A DNA stretch of 64,000 bases from an uncultured Caulobacterales bacterium (lineage in GTDB: Bacteria; Pseudomonadota; Alphaproteobacteria; Caulobacterales; Caulobacteraceae): positions 457,599 to 521,598 of the forward strand of contig CAISEP010000016.1 of NCBI GenBank assembly GCA_903884425.1, written 5' to 3'. The translations under genes were made by a program, and so were the position numbers. Under the pieces are notes generated by a model. That model was not told the origin of the DNA, did no database searches, and saw only the letters and a list, made by a program, of their open reading frames with translations. This document shows positions 13,501 to 21,599 of the stretch, piece by piece. Position 1 is the stretch's first letter. The number at the start of each line of letters is the position of its first letter.

Positions 13501-15443
13501 AGGACATCCAGACCGAGCCCTTCAGCTGCGTGGGCGTCGGCGACATGTCCGGCGACGTGTTCGGCAACGGCATGCTGCTGTCGCCGGTGACGAAGCTGGT
13601 GGCGGCCTTCGACCACCGGCACATCTTCCTCGATCCCGACCCGGACGTGGCGGCGGCCTTTGCGGAGCGCCAGCGCCTTTTCGCCCTGCCCCGGTCCTCC
13701 TGGGGGGATTACCGGACGGAGCTGTTGTCCAGGGGCGGGGCGATCATCCCGCGCAGCGCCAAGGTGGCCGAGCTGAGCCCCGAGGTCCGGGCCCTGCTCG
13801 CCGTCGAGGACGCGGAGATGGCTCCCACCGACCTGATCAAGGCCATCCTGCAGGCCCCGGTGGAGCTGCTCTATCTCGGCGGCATCGGCACCTATGTGAA
13901 GGCGGCCGGCGAAAGCCATGCCGAGGCCGGGGACAAGGCCAACGACGCCGTGCGCATCGATGCGACGGAGCTGCGCTGCAAGGTGGTCGGCGAAGGGGCC
14001 AATCTGGGCTTCACCCAGGCCGGACGGATCGCCTATGCCCGCACCGGCGGCCGGATCAACACCGACGCCATCGACAATTCCGCCGGTGTCGACACCTCCG
14101 ACCACGAGGTGAACATCAAGATCCTCACCGGCCAGCTGGAGCGGGCGGGGACCCTGGACCGGGCGGCCCGGGACACGCTGCTGGCCAGCATGACCGACGA
14201 GGTGGCCGCCCATGTGCTGGCGCACAACTACGCCCAGACCCTGTGCCTCAGCCTGCAGGAGGCGGACGCGTCCCTGGAACTGGGGGTCCATGCCCAGTTC
14301 ATCAGCAATCTCGAGGCGGAAGGCCGCCTGGACCGCCGGGTGGAGGGCCTGCCCGACGCCAAGGGCTTCCACGACCTGAAGATGGCCGGGCGCGGCCTGT
14401 CCCGTCCGGAACTGGCCGTGCTCACCGCCTATGGCAAGCTGGAGCTGGACGCCGCCCTGGTGGCGTCGGATGCGGCCGAGGACCCGTGGTTCGAGCAGGT
14501 GCTGGTGGGCTATTTCCCCCATGCCCTCGCCCCCTATGAAGCGGACATGAAGCGCCACCGCCTGCGCCGGGAGATCATCTGCACCCGGCTGGCCAACCAG
14601 ATCGTGGACATGGCCGGGCCGACCTTCGCCTCGCGCATCCTGTTCACCTCCGGGGCCGGGGCCGGGGCGCTCGCCCGGACCTTCTTCGCCGCCCGGCAGA
14701 TGTTCCGCCTCGACGACGCCTGGGCGCAGGTGGATGCCCTGGACCTGGTGATCCCTGCGGCCGCCCAGACGGCCCTCTATCGGGAGATCGCCCGCATCCA
14801 GCGGCGGCAGGTGTTCCGGCTGATCACCCGGCACAGCCTGACCGGTCGTCGGGATGACGGATCGGTGGACGGCCTGATCGCCACCTACCAGCCTGCCGCG
14901 GACGCCCTGAAGGCCGCCGGCACCGCGGTCCTGTCCCCCTTCGAGCGGGAGGAGGTGGAGCGGACGGTGCAGCGTTTCCTCGGCCTCGGCGCGCCGGAGG
15001 ACCTGGCGCGGACCGTGGCGGGTCTGACCGCGATGATGGCCACGGTGGACATTGCCGACCTGGCGGCGGACACGCTCTGGCCCGTGACGGACCTGGCGCG
15101 TCTCTACCACCAGACCGGCGCGGCCTTCGGCTATGACCGCCTGCGGGCCTCGGCGGCGGCCCTGAACCCGGCGGACACCTACGAGCGGGCCGCGGTGCGC
15201 AGCCTGCTGGCGGACATGATCGAGGAGCAGGCCGCCCGAACCCGGGCCATTGCCAGGCTGGGCGGGCCGGCGGCGGGGACCGACGAGGGGTCGGTTCTCA
15301 ATGCCATCGAGGCCTGGATCCGTCCCCGCCGCGAGGCGGTGGAGCGCGGCCGCCGGGTCGTGCTGGACATCGAGCAGAGCGGCGACGGCTGGAGCTTCGC
15401 CAAGCTCACCCTCGCCCACGCGGCCTTGAGGGCGGCGGGGTAG
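10527..15443 (+). CDS. gdhB: NAD-specific glutamate dehydrogenase, large (GDH-180) class
   Basis: 1,638 residues, normal for the ~180 kDa class that deaminates glutamate to 2-oxoglutarate with NAD+. The long N-terminal regulatory part has ACT-like segments ([26 protein letters not shown] near 90). The catalytic region near 832-870 shows [40 protein letters not shown], followed by the nucleotide-binding part ([15 protein letters not shown]) and [15 protein letters not shown]. The class-typical C-terminal domain is complete. It is a single gene with a long structured leader and ends next to the repeat pair at 15462-15546. Confidence 0.95.
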   Translation: [1638 protein letters not shown]

Positions 15444-15461
15444 GGGTCTGCGTGGCAATGG

Positions 15462-15546
15462 GGTTCCCGGGTCAAGCCCGGGAATGACGAGTAAGATATT
15501 GAATTATCTAAATTAAGTCGTCATTCTCGGGCTTGACCCGAGAACC
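15462..15546. repeat. Inverted pair of 29-nt palindromic (REP-like) repeats
   Basis: Arm 1 (15462-15490) and arm 2 (15518-15546) are reverse complements at 27 of 29 positions and flank an AT-rich 27-nt spacer. Each arm is itself a palindrome around GGGTCAAGCCC or GGGCTTGACCC. The two differing bases are a compensated pair, since TTCCCGGG/CCCGGGAA in one arm becomes TTCTCGGG/CCCGAGAA in the other. The pair sits between the convergent NAD-GDH and hydrolase genes, where it may also terminate transcription. Arm 2 is read as the C-terminus of the hydrolase. Confidence 0.85.
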
Positions 15547-16272
15547 TCTGGCCGGACCGAGTGCCACCCCCGCCAGCAACCCCGCCACCCGCGCCTCCAG
15601 GTCCGGGCGGTAGCGGGTGCGGGGATCGCTGGCGGCATCGTCATCGAAGGAATGGGTGGCATCCGCGAACAGGTGCGTCTCCACCGGCACTCCGTCTGCC
15701 TCGAGCCGCGCAAGGGTGCGCAAGGGGGCCCGGGACCCGACCACCCTGTCCCGGCCGCACACCACCGCCGTCACCGGCGGGGTCGGCCCGCCCCAGCCCC
15801 GGCGGGGGGTGAGGGCCGGCGGGCCGCAATAGGGATAGACCAGCATCACCGCCGCCAGGGTCCGCAGCCGCTCCGCCCTGCCGGGCTCGTCTCCGGCCAG
15901 GGCGAGGGCATCCATGATCGTCCAGGCCCCGTGGCTCCAGCCCGCCGCCGTGATCCGGGCCGGATCCACCTCGTCCCGACCGGCCAGCCAGTCCAGGGCC
16001 GCGATCAGGTCCGCGGCCCGCGCCCGGCCGTGCAGGCGCAGGCCCGTGCACACGGTCAACTGCGCCGCCGTCCGTCCGATCCCCCGATGGGCAAAGCTGT
16101 CGACGATCACCGCCAGCACGCCGGCGTCCCTGAGCGCTTTCGCATAGCGGCGCTGCAGGGGTTGCAGCCCGCCGCAACCGTGCAGCAGCAGGGTTGCGGG
16201 AAACGGCCCCGGTCCGGCGGGACGGTACACCTCCAGCCGCAGAGGCAGGGTCGCGATCTCCGGTTCGCTCAT
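15508..16272 (-). CDS. Dienelactone hydrolase family alpha/beta hydrolase
   Basis: 254-residue alpha/beta hydrolase. It has an oxyanion region LLLHGCGG, nucleophile elbow GWSHGA (Gly-x-Ser-x-Gly), an acid in VVCGRDRVVG, and a histidine in ADATHSFDDD, giving a complete Ser-Asp-His-type triad. No signal peptide is seen. The substrate is unknown; carboxylesters or lactones are the family norm. The ATG at 16272 (MSEPEIATLP) was chosen because the longer frame to 16335 runs into the dapF start region. The last ~10 residues (SRVKPENDDLI) are encoded by the repeat at 15518-15546, so the ancestral stop was probably upstream. Confidence 0.82.
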   Translation of the reverse strand: MSEPEIATLPLRLEVYRPAGPGPFPATLLLHGCGGLQPLQRRYAKALRDAGVLAVIVDSFAHRGIGRTAAQLTVCTGLRLHGRARAADLIAALDWLAGRDEVDPARITAAGWSHGAWTIMDALALAGDEPGRAERLRTLAAVMLVYPYCGPPALTPRRGWGGPTPPVTAVVCGRDRVVGSRAPLRTLARLEADGVPVETHLFADATHSFDDDAASDPRTRYRPDLEARVAGLLAGVALGPARGSRVKPENDDLI

Positions 16273-16340
16273 GGTCTGGCCTGGTCCCCCGTATCCCCCT
16301 GAAGGGGCCTGGACGTGCAAAGCGCTGCCCGGCACGTTAT

Positions 16341-17180
16341 ATGACCCTCATGACGCGGGCATTCCTCAAGATGAACGGGCTGGGCAATGATTTCATCATT
16401 GTCGAGACGCGGGGCGACACACTCTTTCGCCCCACGCCGGACGCCGTGCGCGCCCTGGCCGACCGGCGGACGGGGATCGGCTGCGACCAGCTGATCGCCA
16501 TCGAGCCCTCCCCCACCGGGGACGCCTTCATGCGCATCTGGAACGCCCAGGGGGAGGAGGTCTCCGCCTGCGGCAACGCCACCCGCTGCGTGGGCTGGCT
16601 GGTGATGCAGGCGACGGGTCGCACCGAGGCGCGGGTGGAGACCCGGGCCGGCCTCCTGACCGTGACCGAGGCCGGGGACAAGCGGGTGACCGTGGACATG
16701 GGCCGCCCGGGCCTCGACTGGCGGGACATTCCCCTGGCCGAGGAGATGGACACCCGCGGGATCGAGCTGCAGGTGGGACCCATCGACAATCCCGTCCTGC
16801 ACACCCCCGGCTGCGTCAGCATGGGCAATCCCCACGTGGTGTTCTTCGTGCCGGACATCGCCGTCGCCCCGGTGGCGGAGGTCGGGCCGATGATCGAGCA
16901 CCACTTCCTGTTCCCGGAGGGCGTGAATGTGGGCTTTGCCCAGATCCTGTCCACCGACCGCATCCGCTACCGGGTGTGGGAGCGGGGGGCGGGGATCACC
17001 AAGGCCTGCGGCACCGGGGGCTGCGCCGCCGTGGTGGCCGCCCACCGCCGTCGCCTGACCGGCCGAAGGGTGACTGTGGTGATGGACGGGGGAGAGCTGG
17101 AGATCGACTGGCGTGCCGCCGACGACCACGTGATGATGACCGGCCCCGTGGCGGTCGAGTTCGCCGGTCGGCTGAAGTGA
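16341..17180 (+). CDS. dapF: Diaminopimelate epimerase
   Basis: 279-residue cofactor-independent racemase that converts LL- to meso-diaminopimelate for lysine and peptidoglycan. The N-terminal FLKMNGLGNDFIIV, the first catalytic cysteine in EEVSACGNATRC and the second in TKACGTGGCAA are intact, with GNPHVVFFV between them. Two ATGs (16341, 16350) fit equally well and neither has a clear ribosome-binding site. It overlaps mtaB by 4 nt (GTGA), so the two are translationally coupled, a common alphaproteobacterial pairing. Confidence 0.96.
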   Translation: MTLMTRAFLKMNGLGNDFIIVETRGDTLFRPTPDAVRALADRRTGIGCDQLIAIEPSPTGDAFMRIWNAQGEEVSACGNATRCVGWLVMQATGRTEARVETRAGLLTVTEAGDKRVTVDMGRPGLDWRDIPLAEEMDTRGIELQVGPIDNPVLHTPGCVSMGNPHVVFFVPDIAVAPVAEVGPMIEHHFLFPEGVNVGFAQILSTDRIRYRVWERGAGITKACGTGGCAAVVAAHRRRLTGRRVTVVMDGGELEIDWRAADDHVMMTGPVAVEFAGRLK

Positions 17181-18454
17181 GCGACGCCCCGCCGATGAAG
17201 GCGGGCGACGGGCTGGAGGTGGTCACCTTCGGCTGTCGCCTGAACGCCTATGAGAGCGACCAGGCCCTGGCCCGGGCGAGGGCGGACGGCCTGACCGATG
17301 CCGTCATCTTCAACACCTGCGCCGTCACCGGCGAGGCCGTGCGCCAGGCCCGCCAGGCCATCCGCAAGGCCCGGCGGACAAGGCCAGACGCCCGGCTGAT
17401 CGTCACCGGCTGCGCGGCCCAGATCGATCCGGACAGCTTTGCCGCCATGGCCGAGGTGGATGCGGTGCTGGGCAACGGCCTGAAGAGCGCGCCGGGGGCC
17501 TATGCCCTCGAGGCGCTTTCCGAACGGGTGCGGGTCAATGACGTGCAGCGCCTGACGGAAACCGCGGCCCACCTGACCGATGCCGTGTCCGAGCGGGCGC
17601 GGGCCTATGTGGAGGTGCAGAACGGCTGCGACCACCGCTGCACCTTCTGCATCATCCCCTTCGGCCGGGGGGCCAGCCGCTCCGCCCCGGCGGGGGAGAT
17701 CGTGGAGACCGTGCGCCGTCTGGCGACGCAGGGGGTGGGGGAGGTGGTGCTGACCGGGGTGGACATGACCTCCTGGGGCAGTGACCTGCCGGGGCAGCCG
17801 ACGCTCGGCCAGCTGGTGGCCCGGATCCTGAAGCTGGTGCCGGAGCTGGCGCGGCTTCGCCTGTCCTCCATCGACGCCGCCGAGATCGATGCCGACCTGC
17901 TCCGCTGCCTGGGGGAGGAGCCCAGGCTCGCCCCGCACCTGCACCTGTCCCTGCAAGCGGGGGACGACATGATCCTGAAGCGGATGAAGCGCCGCCACAG
18001 CCGCGCCGATGCCCTGCGGCTGGTGGCGGATGTGCGCCGGGTGCGGCCGGACGTGGTGTTCGGGGCCGACTTCATCGCCGGCTTCCCCACCGAGACCGCG
18101 GCCATGTTCGAGAACACCCTGTCCCTGATCGCGGAGGCGGGGGTGACCTATGTCCACGCCTTTCCCTTCAGCCCGCGGCCGGGGACGCCGGCGGCGCGCA
18201 TGCCCCAGGTCCCGAAGGGCGAGGTCCGGGCCCGCAACGAGCGGCTTCGGGCCGCGGGTCAGGCGGCGCTGGCGCAACACCTCTCCGGCCAGCTGGGTCG
18301 GACGGTGCGGGCCCTGGTGGAGCGCACGGGACTTGCCCGGGCCGGGGACTTCACCGAGATCGCCTTCGACGGCGACCTGACCTCCGGCACCTATGCCGAG
18401 TTCCGCATCACCGGGGTCGAGGGTGCCCGCGTCCGCGGCGTGGCGAGCACCTGA
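17177..18454 (+). CDS. mtaB: tRNA t6A37 methylthiotransferase MtaB
   Basis: 425-residue radical-SAM enzyme that adds a methylthio group to t6A37 of tRNA. It has the N-terminal UPF0004 cysteines (TFGCRLNAYESD, FNTCAVTGEA, VTGCAAQ) and the radical SAM cluster CDHRCTFCIIPFGRG, then LTGVDMTSWG and HLSLQAGDDMILKRMKRRH. The C-terminal TRAM-like segment is short. The GTG start at 17177 overlaps the dapF stop; an ATG 18 nt later is the alternative. tsaD, which makes the t6A substrate, is in the same window at 31.7 kb. Confidence 0.93.
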   Translation: MSDAPPMKAGDGLEVVTFGCRLNAYESDQALARARADGLTDAVIFNTCAVTGEAVRQARQAIRKARRTRPDARLIVTGCAAQIDPDSFAAMAEVDAVLGNGLKSAPGAYALEALSERVRVNDVQRLTETAAHLTDAVSERARAYVEVQNGCDHRCTFCIIPFGRGASRSAPAGEIVETVRRLATQGVGEVVLTGVDMTSWGSDLPGQPTLGQLVARILKLVPELARLRLSSIDAAEIDADLLRCLGEEPRLAPHLHLSLQAGDDMILKRMKRRHSRADALRLVADVRRVRPDVVFGADFIAGFPTETAAMFENTLSLIAEAGVTYVHAFPFSPRPGTPAARMPQVPKGEVRARNERLRAAGQAALAQHLSGQLGRTVRALVERTGLARAGDFTEIAFDGDLTSGTYAEFRITGVEGARVRGVAST

Positions 18455-18464
18455 CGCCGCCCCG

Positions 18465-20609
18465 TCAGTCCATCAGCTTCTGGATCAGATAGGTGGTCTG
18501 CAGGGCCTGGGTGCGGGCCCGTTCCGCCTGGTTGGCCCCGGCACCGTGCCCGCCCTCGGTCAGTTCGTAATAGAGATAGGGCAGGCCCATCTCGCTCATC
18601 CGCGCGGCGAACTTGCGGGCGTGCTGCGGCCCCACCCGGTCGTCCTTGGTGGTGGTGAAGATGAAGGGCTCCGGATAGGTCACCCCGGGCTTCAGGTTGT
18701 GATAGGGCGAGATGCCCGCCAGGAAGGCCCGCTCCTCCGGCACGCTCACGGACCCGTATTCCCCGACCCAGGACGTTCCGGCGGCGATCTGCTCGAAGCG
18801 CAGCATGTCCAGCAGGGGCACGTCGATGATCACGGCGTTCCAGAAGTCCGGGTGCTGGGTCAGCTCCACCCCCATCAGCAGACCCCCGTTTGAGCCCCCC
18901 TCGATCCCTAGGCGGCGGGGGGAGGTGATGTGGCGCTGGAACAGGTCCTGGGCCACGCTGGCAAAGTCGTCATAGATCACCTGGCGTCGGGTCTTCAGCC
19001 CGGCCTCGTGCCAGGCGGGACCGAACTCGCCGCCGCCCCGGATATTGGCCAGGACATAGGCCCCGCCCCGCTCCACCCAGGTCTTGCCACGGGCACCGAG
19101 ATAGGACGGCGTCATCGAGACGTCGAAGCCGCCATAGGCCGTCATCAGGGTGGGGGTGGACCCGTCCAGGGGCTGGTGGCGGCGGTGGACGATGAAATAG
19201 GGGATGTGGGTGCCGTCCTTCGACACCGCCTCGTACTGCTCCGACACCAGCCCGTCCGTGGCGAACTTGGCGGGCAGGGACCGGGCCGGGGTCAGGGCCG
19301 CCGTCCGGACATCGGCCAGCCACAGGGTCGGCGGCTGCAGGAAGCTGGTGGTCTCGAGGAAGGCCCGGTCGTCCTGGTCGCTGGCCGCGCGGATCGACGC
19401 GGCGGAATTGTCGGGCAGGGCCAGCGGCCGGGCCTGCCAGGTACCCTTGACGAAGCGGTAGCTGACCCCCCGTGCCCGCACCGTGTCCAGCCAGGTCACC
19501 ACCAGCCGGGTCCGGGTCGCAGCAATGCCCTGCACCGACTGACGCGGGGTGGGCGTGAACACCACAAGGGGCTTCAGACGGTCGGGATGCCGCTTCAGGG
19601 CCGCCACGTCCAGGGACACCACGGTGCCGGCACCATAGGTCCGGGCCGATCCGGCGGGAGTCCAGTCGGCCTTCAGGGTGACGATCAGCTGGCCCCGGAC
19701 CAGGTCACTGACCTCGGCCTTGAGCGGCAGGGCGAGCTTGCGCGCGCCCTTGTCCGTCAGGACCCAGGTCTCGAACTCGAAGGTGGACAGGGGCCGGGAG
19801 ATCAGGGTCACGCTGTGACCGGTTCCGTCGGTCAGCACGATCGGCGTCACCCCGTAGCCGCCGTCCTTCTCCGCCCCGCGGAACACCTCCTGCGCCTGAT
19901 CCAGCGGCTGGCCCCGGCGCAGGCGCTTGACCACGAAGCCGTAGCCGGAGGTAGTCTGCGACCCCTTGCCCCAGTCGCGCACGATCAGCAGGGTATCCTT
20001 GTCCTCCCAGGCGATGCGCTGCTTGGAGCGGGGCAGGTCGAAGCCCCCCGCCACGAAGCTGCGGCTGGCCAGGTCGAATTCCCGCTCCCGGGAAGCATCC
20101 TCGCCCCCGGCGGAAAGGCTGATCAGGCAGTGACCGGCGGCCTGATGCGGACAGTCGGTCCCGTGCACCACCCAGTTGACCTTGTCGGCAGTGGACAGGG
20201 CGTCGACGTCCAGCACCGGTTCCCAGGCCGGGTCATCGGTCAGGTACCGGTCGAGACTGGTCCGCCGCCACAGGCCTTGGGGGTGGTCCCTGTCCTGCCA
20301 GAGATTGTAGATCCGGCCGCCGATGAAGGCCGGTTCGGCGATCCGGTCCCGCGACTGGAGGATGGTCAGGACCTCGCTCTCCACCGTCTTCAGCCGGGGA
20401 TCGGCCTCCAGCCGGGTCACGGTGCGGGTGTTCTCCGCCGCGACCCAGGCATTGACCCGCGGACTGTCGACGGTCTCGAGCCAGATATAGGGATCGGTCG
20501 CGGGTTCCGCGGCCCGGGCGGTCCCGGATCGCAGGGCACCTGCAGACAGGGCCGCCAGCACCACGGCGGCGGCGCGGGCGGAAAGGGACGGTCCCGGCAT
20601 GCTGATCAA
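18465..20609 (-). CDS. Secreted prolyl oligopeptidase (S9A) family serine peptidase
   Basis: 714 residues with a signal peptide (hydrophobic ~10-33, cleavage near AARA-AEPATDP), so periplasmic. The N-terminal PYIWLETVDSPRVNAWV is the S9A start, followed by the beta-propeller and then the alpha/beta-hydrolase domain. Nucleophile in GIEGGSNGGLLMG, aspartate in TTKDDRVGPQHA, histidine in ELTEGGHGAGAN. It cleaves short peptides after proline in well-studied members. An internal ATG three codons in (MPGPSLS) is an equally good start. Its end is 10 nt from the mtaB stop, convergent. Confidence 0.92.
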   Translation of the reverse strand: MISMPGPSLSARAAAVVLAALSAGALRSGTARAAEPATDPYIWLETVDSPRVNAWVAAENTRTVTRLEADPRLKTVESEVLTILQSRDRIAEPAFIGGRIYNLWQDRDHPQGLWRRTSLDRYLTDDPAWEPVLDVDALSTADKVNWVVHGTDCPHQAAGHCLISLSAGGEDASREREFDLASRSFVAGGFDLPRSKQRIAWEDKDTLLIVRDWGKGSQTTSGYGFVVKRLRRGQPLDQAQEVFRGAEKDGGYGVTPIVLTDGTGHSVTLISRPLSTFEFETWVLTDKGARKLALPLKAEVSDLVRGQLIVTLKADWTPAGSARTYGAGTVVSLDVAALKRHPDRLKPLVVFTPTPRQSVQGIAATRTRLVVTWLDTVRARGVSYRFVKGTWQARPLALPDNSAASIRAASDQDDRAFLETTSFLQPPTLWLADVRTAALTPARSLPAKFATDGLVSEQYEAVSKDGTHIPYFIVHRRHQPLDGSTPTLMTAYGGFDVSMTPSYLGARGKTWVERGGAYVLANIRGGGEFGPAWHEAGLKTRRQVIYDDFASVAQDLFQRHITSPRRLGIEGGSNGGLLMGVELTQHPDFWNAVIIDVPLLDMLRFEQIAAGTSWVGEYGSVSVPEERAFLAGISPYHNLKPGVTYPEPFIFTTTKDDRVGPQHARKFAARMSEMGLPYLYYELTEGGHGAGANQAERARTQALQTTYLIQKLMD

Positions 20610-20747
20610 CCCCCGATTGGCGATTGCTCCAGACTAGGTCCATGGCCGTGCCGCGACAAGCGGCGGCGCATTGAAGTAAACGGGGCGTTAAGCCCTCCCG
20701 GCCCAGATACGAACCACATCCGCCCGGACCGGAGCCTGACCCTGTCG

Positions 20748-21437
20748 ATGCCTGTCGACCGCACCCTGCATCACTTCCCCCTGGACCCCTTCTCGCGGGA
20801 GGTCCGCCTTGTCCTGGGCGAAAAGCGGCTGCGGTTCACCGAGGTGGTGGAGCGTTACTGGGAGCGGCCGGACGCCCTGGCCGAGCTGAACCCCAGCGGC
20901 CTGCCCCCCGTGCTGGTGGAGGTCCGTCCCGGCGAGCGGCTGGTGATCTGCGAGGCGCGGGCGATCCTGGAATATCTGGACGAGCGCTATGGCGACCCCG
21001 CGCTCCTGTCCAATACCGATGTGGCGGAGCGGGTGGAGACCCGGCGGCTGCTGCAATGGTTCGACCGCAAGTTCGACTACGAGGTGAACAGCCTCCTTCT
21101 GCACGAGAAGATGGAAAAGCGCCTGCTGGGAGCGGGGGCTCCGGACCTGGCGGCGCTGCGGGCCGGTCGCCAGGCCCTGCGCGCCCACCTGACCCACCTG
21201 GAGGGCCTGCTCGGTGACCGGGACTGGCTGGCCGGGCGCCAGCTCAGCCTCGCTGACATGGCCGCCGGGGCCCACCTGTCGGTGGTGGACTTCTTCGGGG
21301 AGTGTCCGTGGGAGGATTTTCCTGCCACCCGAACGTGGTATGCCCGGCTGAAGTCCCGCCCGTGCTTCCGGCCCCTGCTCAACGACCGATACCCGGGCCT
21401 GGCCCCCGCCGCCCACTACGACGATCTGGATTTCTGA
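20748..21437 (+). CDS. fzlA: Glutathione S-transferase family protein, FzlA-like (FtsZ-localised protein A)
   Basis: 229-residue GST-fold protein: thioredoxin-like N-domain (TLHHFPLDPFSREVRLVLGEK, ICEARAILEYLDERYG) and all-helical C-domain (LAGRQLSLADMAAGAHLSVVDFFGECPW). The conserved C-terminal tail GLAPAAHYDDLDF is what I recall for alphaproteobacterial FzlA, a GST homologue that binds FtsZ and is needed for constriction in Caulobacter. The classical glutathione-binding residue pattern is not clear. If not FzlA, it is a generic GST. It starts 138 nt from the divergent S9 peptidase gene. Confidence 0.75.
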   Translation: MPVDRTLHHFPLDPFSREVRLVLGEKRLRFTEVVERYWERPDALAELNPSGLPPVLVEVRPGERLVICEARAILEYLDERYGDPALLSNTDVAERVETRRLLQWFDRKFDYEVNSLLLHEKMEKRLLGAGAPDLAALRAGRQALRAHLTHLEGLLGDRDWLAGRQLSLADMAAGAHLSVVDFFGECPWEDFPATRTWYARLKSRPCFRPLLNDRYPGLAPAAHYDDLDF

Positions 21438-21599
21438 GACCCGCGGGTCGGGGCGAAATCTCCGGCGGCGAGCTGTCGCGAAACTGTCGCCAAACCGCCA
21501 TTGCCCTTGGCTTGCGACCCCTGTAAGGGGGCGTGCGCCCTCGCGCCGGAGGCCCGTCCGGTGCGTCCCGTTGAAGCATCCTGAGGCAAAGGGGGGTCC

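Noticed and set aside
10260..15458. Open frame of ~1,730 codons on the minus strand opposite NAD-glutamate dehydrogenase
   Set aside because: It is the mirror of the real gene's codon bias in high-GC DNA; the translation is rich in Gly/His/Gln/Arg with no family motif, while the plus strand has intact GDH motifs.
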